From assembly GCA_002337095.1 (NCBI GenBank), contig DDFI01000014.1, positions 30,537 to 94,536 of the forward strand: DNA of 64,000 bases. The letters run 5' to 3'. The first letter of the stretch is position 1. Every line of letters begins with the position of its first letter. The translations under genes were made by a program, and so were the position numbers. Shown one piece after another: positions 26,827 through 33,949 of this stretch. Source of the stretch: Candidatus Saccharibacteria bacterium UBA1932. GTDB taxonomy: Bacteria; Patescibacteriota; Saccharimonadia; Saccharimonadales; Saccharimonadaceae. The notes beneath the pieces were generated by a model. The model searched no databases. It was not told the origin of the DNA and was given only the letters and a program-made list of their open reading frames with translations.

Positions 26827-27308
26827 TGACTAAATACAACGAACTCCAAGTAACCGCCAATAAATCGCGCAAGCGTGTCGGCCGCGGTATCGCTGCCGGC
26901 GGCGGCAAAACCGCAGGTCGCGGAACCAAGGGCCAGGGCGCTCGCACCGGCAAAAAACTCCGTGCGACATTCCAGGGTGGCCAGAACCCACTCGTACGCG
27001 CCACACCAAAAGCCCGCGGATTCAAGAGCCTGCGCACGCCAGCTCAGGTAGTCTATCTCGACCGCCTCAACGACCTCAAGGGCACCGTCGACAATATGGC
27101 ACTGTACGAAGCTGGCCTTGTCGCCACGCCGTTCCACACTGTCAAGGTAATCGCCCGTGGCGAGCTGACCGCCAAGATCACCCTCAAGGTGCAGGCCGCC
27201 TCGGCCAGCGTCATCGCTGCGCTCCAAAAAGCCGGCGGTTCGTTCATCAAGACCGACACCCCGCTGCAAAAAAGCGCCAAGCAGGCCGAAGCCGACGACA
27301 AAAAATAG
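26826..27308 (+). CDS. rplO: 50S ribosomal protein L15
   Basis: The protein has 160 aa: basic Gly-rich N-terminus (RVGRGIAAGGGKTAGRGTKG), GQNPL and a C-terminal L15/L18e domain. It is a late assembly protein of the 50S subunit. It directly follows rpsE, with L30 missing, as in other CPR bacteria, and a terminator follows it, so secY is a separate unit. Confidence 0.96.
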   Translation: MTKYNELQVTANKSRKRVGRGIAAGGGKTAGRGTKGQGARTGKKLRATFQGGQNPLVRATPKARGFKSLRTPAQVVYLDRLNDLKGTVDNMALYEAGLVATPFHTVKVIARGELTAKITLKVQAASASVIAALQKAGGSFIKTDTPLQKSAKQAEADDKK

Positions 27309-27331
27309 TCAACGCCCGCGTCGCATGCCAA

Positions 27332-27363
27332 AACATGACCTCTCCAACAGGTCATGTTTTTTT
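27332..27363 (+). terminator. Terminator after rplO
   Basis: Arms AACATGACCT and AGGTCATGTT with a 7-base loop, then a T run. It closes the rplC-rplO operon. The remaining stretch to secY (27,364-27,712) shows only a likely promoter; I see no gene in it. Confidence 0.92.
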
Positions 27364-27636
27364 GCGTCGCATCCTGCGGGGATTAGATGCTCCATCTCCC
27401 TCATCACAATATATCACACAATATTATCTCATTTCGCACAACCTGCAGGTTCCGACCCTGAGGTACTTTTTGGCAGGATTGACATGGGTAGAGAGAGTAT
27501 CTCAGGGTTGGAGCCGATAGATACCGATAAGTGCGATCGACAATCAATTAGCTGATAGATATGAGCCCATAAATTGATAGACATATCGACAGATTAAAGA
27601 CGCGGGAGGTAGGGTTGAGAGCGGCGAGAGAGCTTT

Positions 27637-27663
27637 TTGATTAACAGACAGATATGCTATACT
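27637..27663 (+). promoter_or_regulatory. Likely secY promoter
   Basis: TTGATT 27637-27642, 15-base spacer, TATACT 27658-27663, about 50 bases before the secY ATG. The short spacer makes it tentative. Confidence 0.5.
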
Positions 27664-27712
27664 GGTCTAGAAGAATTACTTACTATCGACTGGACGAATA
27701 GGGAACTACTAC

Positions 27713-29122
27713 ATGAACTGGAAAACCATCCTGCACTCACTAAAAAACCGTGACATGCAAAAACGCCTCGCCATCATCCTTGGGCTTATCGTAGCCTATC
27801 GATTTATGGCCCACATCCCCGTGCCGCTGGCCGAGCCAACCAAGCTCAAAGATATCGTCGCAAGCCTCACTAGCTCGACTGATTTTGGTGGATTTCTCAA
27901 CCTTATTTCGGGTGGCTCGCTGGCGAATTTTAGTATTGTGCTCGTCGGGCTCAACCCCTTCATTACCGCTAGCATTATCACACAGTTGCTCACTAAGGCT
28001 ATTCCAAGCCTCGAGGAGCTGCACAAGGACGGCGAAACCGGCCGCCGCAAGATCAACCAGTGGACCCGTCTGCTCACCGTACCGCTGGCGATCGTGCAGT
28101 CGATCGCCTATATCTACCTGCTGCGCCAGACCGTGCTGGCGAGCAACACTACTGGGCTGGCTGCCATGTCACCTATGGATTGGGCGAGCGCCGTCATCGC
28201 CATGACCGCCGGTTCAATCCTGCTAATGTGGGTGGGTGAGCTGATCACCGAGCAGGGTGTAGGTAACGGTATTAGCCTGATTATCTTTGCCGGTATCATT
28301 AGCCAGCTGCCAAAAAGCCTGGCCACCGTCATCAATTCGCTCACTAATACCTCGGGCGGCGACCTGAATGTCTTTGGCTGGTTCCACCTGCCGGTCAACC
28401 CTACGGCGTTTTACGTGACGCTGGGTATCGCGGTGTTATCGATCATCTTGCTGTACTGGCTAGTCAAAATTAACGAAGCCCAGCGCGTCATCACCATCAA
28501 TTATGCCAAACGCATCAACAGCAATAGCGCCTATGGCGGCGTGCGTAGCATCCTGCCGGTCAAGATGATCGCCGCTGGTGTGATCCCCGTTATCTTTGCG
28601 GTGGCCTTCCTAAGCCTGCCAGCATTTGTCGGCGAGGTGCTCAAGAGCACCGGCAACCCCGCCTATGCTGACATCTCGGCCAATCTAATCGCCTGGTTCC
28701 ACACGCCAACCGCCCAATCGTTCATGACGGCCGGCCTGAGCGCCTGGATTTACCCGGCGATCTACTTCGTGCTAGTCATCCTGTTTACGTATTTCTACAC
28801 CGGCATCGTGTTTAACAGCAACGAAATTGCCGAAAACCTGCAAAAACAAGGTGGATTTATCGAGGGAGTACGGCCCGGCACTCAGACCGAAAAATTCCTG
28901 TCGCGCACCGTCAACCGCCTGATCCTCTTTGGGTCGTTGGCGCTTGGCATCATTGCCATCATGCCCTTTGTGTTCGAATACGTATTTACAGTACTCGGCG
29001 TCGATGCAGCCAACCTATCGATCGGTGGCACCGGATTGCTGATTGTGGTTACCGTCGGCCTCGAGACGCTGCGCCAGCTCAACTCGCGCGCCCTAATGGT
29101 CACCTATGACGATTACCAGTAG
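27713..29122 (+). CDS. secY: Preprotein translocase subunit SecY
   Basis: The protein has 469 aa with about ten membrane spans. SecY forms the protein-conducting channel of the inner membrane. Recognisable points: the first span with the FRMGAHIPVPG-like AYRFMAHIPVPL, the plug/first-loop region LNLISGGSLANFSI, VLVGLNPFITASIITQL, TEQGVGNGISLIIFAGI, and the cytosolic loop RVITINYAKR that binds ribosome and SecA. It is monocistronic, and the adk and map genes that often follow are absent; a separately promoted noncoding-like segment comes next. Confidence 0.97.
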   Translation: MNWKTILHSLKNRDMQKRLAIILGLIVAYRFMAHIPVPLAEPTKLKDIVASLTSSTDFGGFLNLISGGSLANFSIVLVGLNPFITASIITQLLTKAIPSLEELHKDGETGRRKINQWTRLLTVPLAIVQSIAYIYLLRQTVLASNTTGLAAMSPMDWASAVIAMTAGSILLMWVGELITEQGVGNGISLIIFAGIISQLPKSLATVINSLTNTSGGDLNVFGWFHLPVNPTAFYVTLGIAVLSIILLYWLVKINEAQRVITINYAKRINSNSAYGGVRSILPVKMIAAGVIPVIFAVAFLSLPAFVGEVLKSTGNPAYADISANLIAWFHTPTAQSFMTAGLSAWIYPAIYFVLVILFTYFYTGIVFNSNEIAENLQKQGGFIEGVRPGTQTEKFLSRTVNRLILFGSLALGIIAIMPFVFEYVFTVLGVDAANLSIGGTGLLIVVTVGLETLRQLNSRALMVTYDDYQ

Positions 29123-29130
29123 TCACGGCC

Positions 29131-29159
29131 TTGTAATTATATAATCTTTGTGCTATAAT
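29131..29159 (+). promoter_or_regulatory. Promoter of the secY-infA intergenic transcript
   Basis: TTGTAA 29131-29136, 17-base spacer, TATAAT 29154-29159. It lies directly after secY and points into the structured segment, with a predicted start near 29,166. Confidence 0.75.
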
Positions 29160-29286
29160 AGTAATACTATTTCGCGCGCGGCGTCGGGCTTACCGTAGCT
29201 CGTCGATATGTGCGGATCAGCCGTCCGGGAGGTCACCTCCTTTACCTTTCACTCCCTTTGCATAGGGGAGAACGGAGAATAATACA

Positions 29287-29340
29287 ATGATTGATCGCGG
29301 CCATACTCCTCACAACAGGAAGAACCGGCCAAGGAGGTGA
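29287..29340 (+). CDS. Possible 17-aa leader peptide
   Basis: ATG 29287 follows GGAG at a workable distance; the product would be MIDRGHTPHNRKNRPRR, very basic. Its TGA (29338-29340) lies inside the extended SD of the next mini-ORF. It may be a leader peptide that controls access to that SD, or chance. Confidence 0.3.
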   Translation: MIDRGHTPHNRKNRPRR

Positions 29341-29343
29341 TCA

Positions 29344-29385
29344 ATGAGGGCAGACCCCGCGAGCAGCCGACCATCGGCGAGCTAG
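29344..29385 (+). CDS. Possible 13-aa mini-ORF with perfect extended SD
   Basis: ATG 29344 is six bases behind an SD core that is part of a 12-base perfect match to the 16S tail; the product would be MRADPASSRPSAS. Such a strong site in front of so short a frame suggests ribosome capture more than protein production. It may be non-functional. Confidence 0.3.
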   Translation: MRADPASSRPSAS

Positions 29386-29578
29386 GGACCTGGCCAAACT
29401 CCCGGGGCTGATCCCCCCGGGGTGGAGCATCGCCGCGAGGCGACGTAGGCCACCACCGGCGAAACTACCGCCACGGAGCAGAGAGAGCCCGTCACTAGGG
29501 CATCTCAGCCGTCGGCACCAGGGTCCGCGGACGCCTCACCAGCGTCCCGGGCCCTTTCGCACATATATCCATTACCTA

Positions 29579-29602
29579 TCACCCCAGGCGGGTGTTTTTT
29601 GT
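29579..29602 (+). terminator. Terminator of the secY-infA intergenic transcript
   Basis: CACCC-caggc-GGGTG hairpin followed by TTTTTT. The bases from here to the infA promoter (29,603-29,754) hold nothing I can identify. Confidence 0.8.
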
Positions 29603-29754
29603 TTGCAGAGAATCACGAGCGCAACGCACCACGCACCTCCTCATACGGCGGTCTAACGACACGGGACAGCAGATGGCTTGACACCGCCAGGCGGTTTGGT
29701 ATAATGATAAGTACTGCTCGTACAACGATTGTACGAAATATCTCTGCTATGCTG

Positions 29755-29783
29755 TTTACTTTTGACCTCAGATAGATTATAAT
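29755..29783 (+). promoter_or_regulatory. infA promoter
   Basis: TTTACT 29755-29760, 17-base spacer, TATAAT 29778-29783. The predicted leader is only about ten bases and has no SD. Confidence 0.65.
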
Positions 29784-29799
29784 GTACTACTGTATATCT

Positions 29800-30039
29800 A
29801 TGGCAAGTCAAAAGGAAGTAATCAAATTGCAAGGCAAGGTGGTGGAAGCACTGCCTAATACGCAGTTTCGTGTCGAACTGGAGAATGGCCTAAGTATCAT
29901 CGCCCACATTAGCGGCAAAATGCGCAAGCATTATATCCGCCTGGTGCCGGGCGATCGCGTGGAAGTCGAGTTAACCCCCTATGATCTCACCAAGGGCAGA
30001 ATCGTCTTCCGCGTCAAAGATGAACGAGTTGCTGTTTAA
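29800..30039 (+). CDS. infA: Translation initiation factor IF-1
   Basis: The protein has 79 aa from ATG 29800. The OB-fold is complete: [42 protein letters not shown] and GRIVFR. IF-1 occupies the 30S A site during initiation. An in-frame ATG at 29782 would add six residues outside the family and would begin inside the -10 box, so I reject it. It leads the alpha-operon set rpmJ-rpsM-rpsK-rpsD-rpoA-rplQ. Confidence 0.96.
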   Translation: MASQKEVIKLQGKVVEALPNTQFRVELENGLSIIAHISGKMRKHYIRLVPGDRVEVELTPYDLTKGRIVFRVKDERVAV

Positions 30040-30096
30040 ACCAACTCGTTGATCACAAGTATTAACCATAACGGAAACTGGGGTTTTGGAGCGCTC

Positions 30097-30213
30097 ATGA
30101 AAGTTCGTGCGAGTGTAAAAAAAATCAGCCCTGATGATCAGCTGGTGCGCCGCAAAGGCCGCCTACGTGTCATCAACAAGAAAAAACCTAAGAATAAGCA
30201 AAGGCAGGGTTAA
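30097..30213 (+). CDS. rpmJ: 50S ribosomal protein L36, zinc-free form
   Basis: The product has 38 aa and was translated directly. The frame [10 protein letters not shown]...[11 protein letters not shown]...KQRQG is unmistakably L36, but the four zinc ligands of the classical form (three Cys and one His) are all absent, being replaced by Ser, Asp, Asn and Lys-type residues. It is therefore the zinc-independent variant. It sits at the usual place between infA and rpsM and ends two bases before the rpsM ATG. Confidence 0.93.
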   Translation: MKVRASVKKISPDDQLVRRKGRLRVINKKKPKNKQRQG

Positions 30214-30215
30214 GC

Positions 30216-30602
30216 ATGGCTCGAATCTCTGGGGTAGTCATTCCCGCTGAGAAGCAAGTGCAGATCGCATTGACGTATATTTACGGCATCGGTCCCAAGC
30301 ACGCATCGACCATCCTTGCGGCGGCAAATGTAGAGCCGACCACTCGGGTGAAAGATCTCACCGAGGCTGAAGAACAACGACTTCGTGAAGTAATCGACCG
30401 CGATTACACCACCGAAGGCGACCTACAGCGCTTGGTAACTAATAACATTAAGCGCCTGAAGGACATCAATGCATATCGTGGCCTACGCCACAAGGCAGGG
30501 CTGCCAACTCGCGGACAACGAACCCGTACGAACGCACGAACTCGCAAGGGTAAGGCTGTCGCGGTGGGTGGCGCACAACCAAAAGCAGCAAGTAAAACCT
30601 AG
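30216..30602 (+). CDS. rpsM: 30S ribosomal protein S13
   Basis: The protein has 128 aa: [24 protein letters not shown], the helix-two-turn-helix region, and the basic C-terminal tail [18 protein letters not shown] that reaches the P-site tRNA. It forms intersubunit bridges B1a/b. It lies two bases after rpmJ. Confidence 0.97.
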   Translation: MARISGVVIPAEKQVQIALTYIYGIGPKHASTILAAANVEPTTRVKDLTEAEEQRLREVIDRDYTTEGDLQRLVTNNIKRLKDINAYRGLRHKAGLPTRGQRTRTNARTRKGKAVAVGGAQPKAASKT

Positions 30603-30617
30603 GAAAGGATCTGATAT

Positions 30618-31010
30618 ATGGCAGAAGCAAAGACTACCAAATCAAAGAAGCAGCGCCGATCAGTCCCTACTGGTCAGCTGCACATTCAAGCAACATTTAA
30701 TAACACCATCGTTACGTTTGCCGATAGCAAGGGCAATGTACTGGCTGCATCGTCAGCTGGCGCCTGCGGATTCCGTGGCAGCAAAAAAGGCACCGCCTAT
30801 GCAGCGCAAGTTGCTGCCGAGAAAGCCGCCGAAGCTGTCAAAGCTGGCTTTGGCATGCGCACCGTAGAGGTGTTTGTCAAGGGCGTGGGCCTGGGTCGCG
30901 ACAGCGCAATCCGTGCGCTCAGCAATTTTGACATCACTGTCGAAGGTATCAAAGACGTGACGGGCGTGCCACATGGTGGCGTGCGTCCCCGAAAGGCTAG
31001 GAGGGCTTAG
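30618..31010 (+). CDS. rpsK: 30S ribosomal protein S11
   Basis: The protein has 130 aa: HIQATFNNTIVTF, SSAGACGFRGSKKGTAYAAQ, and the C-terminal HGGVRPRKARR. It is a platform protein close to the E-site and mRNA exit. AGGA precedes the start. Confidence 0.97.
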   Translation: MAEAKTTKSKKQRRSVPTGQLHIQATFNNTIVTFADSKGNVLAASSAGACGFRGSKKGTAYAAQVAAEKAAEAVKAGFGMRTVEVFVKGVGLGRDSAIRALSNFDITVEGIKDVTGVPHGGVRPRKARRA

Positions 31011-31013
31011 GCT

Positions 31014-31634
31014 ATGGCAAGAGATCGATCTCCAATCGTCAAACAATCCCGCCGCGAGGGCGTGGCGCTGCATCCAAAAGCCCACAAGGTATTGGCGCGC
31101 AAAAGCACCATCCCTGGCGAGCACGGTAACGGCCGCCAAAACAAGCCAAGCATGTACGCCACTCAGCTACGCGAAAAGCAAAAAGTACGCCGCATGTACG
31201 GCCTGCTCGAGAAACAATTCGCCAAGCTAATGAACGAAGCCACGCGCAAAGACGGCTTGACCGGCGAGAACCTGCTGCGATTCCTGGAGCAGCGCCTCGA
31301 CAACACCGTGTACCGCGCTGGATTTGCCACAAGCCGCCGCGCTGCGCGCCAGCTGGTTGGCCACGGACATTTTGAGCTTAATGGCCGCCGCGTCGACATT
31401 CCGTCGATCCGTGTCAAGCCAGGCGACGTGATTGTCGTCCGTCCCAAGAGCACCAAATCAGTCTATTTCACGGCTGAGCTCGATAATGTGCTGAAAAATT
31501 CGGTACAGGGACCCCTGGGCTGGCTCAAGAGCAATCCAAAGAAATTCACCATCGAGATCACTGGCCTGCCCACACGTGCCGAGGCAGAACCAGACATTAA
31601 TGATCAGCTAATCGTCGAGTACTACTCGCGCTAA
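31014..31634 (+). CDS. rpsD: 30S ribosomal protein S4, zinc-free form
   Basis: The protein has 206 aa. The N-terminal domain lacks the CxxC zinc motif of the C+ form; the S4 RNA-binding domain is intact (RLDNTVYRAGFATSRRAARQ, GHFELNGRRVDIPS). It is a primary 16S assembly protein and a fidelity protein; in several bacteria it represses the alpha operon. It starts three bases after rpsK. Confidence 0.97.
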   Translation: MARDRSPIVKQSRREGVALHPKAHKVLARKSTIPGEHGNGRQNKPSMYATQLREKQKVRRMYGLLEKQFAKLMNEATRKDGLTGENLLRFLEQRLDNTVYRAGFATSRRAARQLVGHGHFELNGRRVDIPSIRVKPGDVIVVRPKSTKSVYFTAELDNVLKNSVQGPLGWLKSNPKKFTIEITGLPTRAEAEPDINDQLIVEYYSR

Positions 31635-31657
31635 AAAAGGGTAAGGAGTAATTACAA

Positions 31658-32581
31658 ATGTCTAAAGCAATTTACAATCCCGCACTTGCGAGCATCACCG
31701 AGGAGGGCGCCAACACCGCCAGCTTTGTGATCGAGCCCCTCCACGCCGGCTACGGCAACACCCTTGGCAACAGCATGCGCCGCGTACTGCTCTCGAGCAT
31801 TCGTGGTGGCGCTGTGGTCGCATTCCGCATTCAGGGCGCGACCCACGAATTCACCACTGTAGATGGTGTCCGCGAAGATGTTGTCGATATCATGCTGGGT
31901 CTGAAGGGCGTGCATGTTACCGTACACACCGACGAGATGATCGAGCTGCGCCTCGAGAAAAAGGGCGCTGGCCCTGTCACCGCTGGCGATATCAAAGCCA
32001 CGAGCGATGTCGAGATCATCAATCCCGACCACGTCATTTGCACCATCGACGACCCCAAAGCGTCGGTCGTGATCGACCTCGTGGTTGAGGCTGGGCGTGG
32101 CTATCGCACTATCGAGGAGTCATCGAGCTCACGATTGCACAGCGATATGATCGCGCTTGATGCTAAGTTTTGCCCTGTCGAGCGCGTCCGCTACAAGGTA
32201 GACGGCACTCGTGTCGGCCAAGAAACCAACCTCGACAAGCTCGAGATCACCATCGAGACAAACGGCGCCCTGACCCCACGCGAAGCATTCGAGGAAGCCG
32301 CCGCCATCTTGGTCAACCAATACACCGCACTCGCCGGCAGCACCACTGTCGAGGGTGCAGCTGCACTTGGCGCTGGCAAGGATGATGGTAGCAGCGAGCT
32401 AAACACGTCGATCGAAGACCTCGGCCTTAGCGCTCGCACCGCAAACGCGCTGATCAACAACGACATTCGCACCGTGCACGACCTCGTGACACTAAGCGAA
32501 CAGGATCTGCGCGAGCTCAAGGGTTTTGGCAGCAAAGCCCTCGATGAAGTCAAAGATAAACTAGCAGAATTGGAGCTCTAG
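31658..32581 (+). CDS. rpoA: DNA-directed RNA polymerase subunit alpha
   Basis: The protein has 307 aa. The N-terminal dimerisation/assembly domain (GYGNTLGNSMRRVLLSS, VDTV-like linker) and the alpha-CTD (about 240-307, ending SEQDLRELKGFGSKALDEVKD) are both present, so activator and UP-element contacts remain possible. AAGGAG precedes the start. The stop abuts the rplQ ATG. Confidence 0.97.
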   Translation: MSKAIYNPALASITEEGANTASFVIEPLHAGYGNTLGNSMRRVLLSSIRGGAVVAFRIQGATHEFTTVDGVREDVVDIMLGLKGVHVTVHTDEMIELRLEKKGAGPVTAGDIKATSDVEIINPDHVICTIDDPKASVVIDLVVEAGRGYRTIEESSSSRLHSDMIALDAKFCPVERVRYKVDGTRVGQETNLDKLEITIETNGALTPREAFEEAAAILVNQYTALAGSTTVEGAAALGAGKDDGSSELNTSIEDLGLSARTANALINNDIRTVHDLVTLSEQDLRELKGFGSKALDEVKDKLAELEL

Positions 32582-32977
32582 ATGCACAGACACGGATACG
32601 TCGGGCGCAAGTTTGGTCGTGAACGCGATCAACGTCGTGCGCTCCTCAAAGGTCTGGCCACATCACTAGTGATGGAAGGCAAGATCGAGACGACTCTGCC
32701 AAAGGCAAAAGAGCTCGTCCGCTACATCGAAAAACTAATCACCAAAGCCAAAAAAGGTGACCTGGCGAGCCGCCGTATGGTGATCGCAGGCCTGTCGACG
32801 CAAGTCGCAGCCTTTAAGCTCGTCGACGAAATCGCCCCGCAACTGGCTGGCCGCACCAGTGGTCATGTCCGCGTTGAGCGCACTCGTCTGCGTGTGGGCG
32901 ATGGCACCCAGATGGCCACCATCGAGTTTGTAGACCAGCTCAAGGCCGTCGCTAAACCAGCCAAGGAGGAGAAATAA
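32582..32977 (+). CDS. rplQ: 50S ribosomal protein L17
   Basis: The protein has 131 aa. The start is MHRHGYVGRKFGRERDQRRALL, standard for L17, with TLPKAKELVRYIEKLITKAK in the core. It lies near the tunnel exit. It follows rpoA directly and overlaps rplM by one base. Confidence 0.97.
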   Translation: MHRHGYVGRKFGRERDQRRALLKGLATSLVMEGKIETTLPKAKELVRYIEKLITKAKKGDLASRRMVIAGLSTQVAAFKLVDEIAPQLAGRTSGHVRVERTRLRVGDGTQMATIEFVDQLKAVAKPAKEEK

Positions 32978-33417
32978 TGTCTGAGTTTAAGACTTTTTCC
33001 CAAAAAACAGCTGATGTTGATCGCCGTTGGATCTTGATCGATGCAACCGACGCGCCGCTGGGCCGCCTGAGCACCGAAATCGCCAAGTACCTAATCGGCA
33101 AATACAAGCCTACGTACACGCCGCACATCGATGGTGGCGACTACGTCGTGGTCATCAATGCCGCCGAAGTGCCAGTAACGGGCAACAAAGAAACCGGCAA
33201 GATCTACTACCGACACTCTGGATTCCCGGGCGGCATCAAGGATGCACAGCTCAAGGAAGTCCGCGAGAAATTCCCAGAGCGAATCATTGAGCAGGCTGTC
33301 AAGGGTATGCTGCCAAAGAACAAATTGTCGGCCGACCGCATGGCTCGCCTAAAGGTATTCGCCGGTAGCGACCACGCCCACGCCGCGCAAAAACCACAGA
33401 AAGTAGAGGTGAAATAA
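32977..33417 (+). CDS. rplM: 50S ribosomal protein L13
   Basis: The protein has 146 aa: WILIDATDAPLGRLSTEIAKYL, the YKPTYTPHIDGGDYVVVINA block and the RMARLKVFAGSDHAH end. It is an early assembly protein of the 50S subunit. rplM-rpsI is a standard pair, here fused to the end of the alpha operon. Confidence 0.97.
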   Translation: MSEFKTFSQKTADVDRRWILIDATDAPLGRLSTEIAKYLIGKYKPTYTPHIDGGDYVVVINAAEVPVTGNKETGKIYYRHSGFPGGIKDAQLKEVREKFPERIIEQAVKGMLPKNKLSADRMARLKVFAGSDHAHAAQKPQKVEVK

Positions 33418-33418
33418 C

Positions 33419-33817
33419 ATGGCTACTGCGAAATACGACTACGGCCTTGGCCGACGCAAAAGCGCCACTGCTACTGCTCGCCTGACAAAAGGCAAGGGCA
33501 ACGTCGTCATCAATGGCAAATCTGCTGGCGATTACCTATCGGGCAACAAAGCCATGCTGGCCGAAGTGACCGACCCGCTCGCCATCGTTGGCAAGCAGCA
33601 GGAATTCGACGTTACCATCCTGGTCAAGGGTGGCGGCCTAGCTGGCCAGGTAGATGCGATCAAGCAAGCAATTGCCAAAGCAATCACCGTTGGCGCCGCT
33701 GATCTGCGTCCTGTACTCAAAAAAGCTGGGTTTATGAAACGTGACCCACGCGAAAAAGAGCGCAAAAAATACGGCCTGCGCAGCGCCCGCAAACGCGAGC
33801 AATACTCGAAGCGCTAA
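33419..33817 (+). CDS. rpsI: 30S ribosomal protein S9
   Basis: The protein has 132 aa: GLGRRKSATATARL, KGGGLAGQVDAIKQ, and the C-terminal RDPREKERKKYG...RKREQYSKR whose last Arg contacts the P-site tRNA. It begins one base after rplM and ends the r-protein supercluster. Confidence 0.97.
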   Translation: MATAKYDYGLGRRKSATATARLTKGKGNVVINGKSAGDYLSGNKAMLAEVTDPLAIVGKQQEFDVTILVKGGGLAGQVDAIKQAIAKAITVGAADLRPVLKKAGFMKRDPREKERKKYGLRSARKREQYSKR

Positions 33818-33843
33818 ACGCTTTTAGCCCTACGGTACCATCC

Positions 33844-33870
33844 AACACCCCATTACGTGGGGTGTTTTTG
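33844..33870 (+). terminator. Terminator after rpsI
   Basis: Arms AACACCCC and GGGGTGTT with a short loop, then a T run; end of the infA-rpsI transcript. Confidence 0.92.
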
Positions 33871-33949
33871 GTGTGCGAGCTTGCAGCGGGCACGCTAGTA
33901 TGGTATAGTACAGCAAAAGATATCAATCGATTAACGATTAGGAATTCTG

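Larger units (their letters stand above)
29166..29602 (+). ncRNA. Candidate structured RNA with SD and anti-SD elements (or leader-ORF unit)
   Basis: A ~435-base unit with its own promoter and terminator holds no normal gene. It is GC-rich and full of hairpins: CTCCC/GGGAG (29252-29270), GCCGA/TCGGC (about 29358-29371), TCGCC-GCGA-GGCGA with a GNRA loop (about 29429-29443), and a 13-bp stem with one bulge (about 29521-29554). Bases 29231-29244 copy the 16S 3' tail (GGTCACCTCCTTTA). Bases 29331-29342 are AAGGAGGTGATC, the full complement of that tail; 29233-29242 and 29331-29340 can pair over 10 bp. Two mini-ORFs exist: 29287-29340 and 29344-29385, the first ending inside the SD of the second. 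I see no RNase P, tmRNA, SRP or 6S hallmarks. Confidence 0.65.

Noticed and set aside
27325..27555. A 76-codon frame after rplO
   Set aside because: It begins inside the rplO terminator, has no ribosome-binding site and no family features.
29166..29602. RNase P RNA, tmRNA or SRP RNA in the secY-infA gap
   Set aside because: I looked for the RNase P conserved regions, a tRNA-like 3' end with CCA, and the SRP GGAA-loop core, and found none. A short AGGAAGAACCGG stretch resembles the RNase P 3' core but is in the wrong part of the unit.
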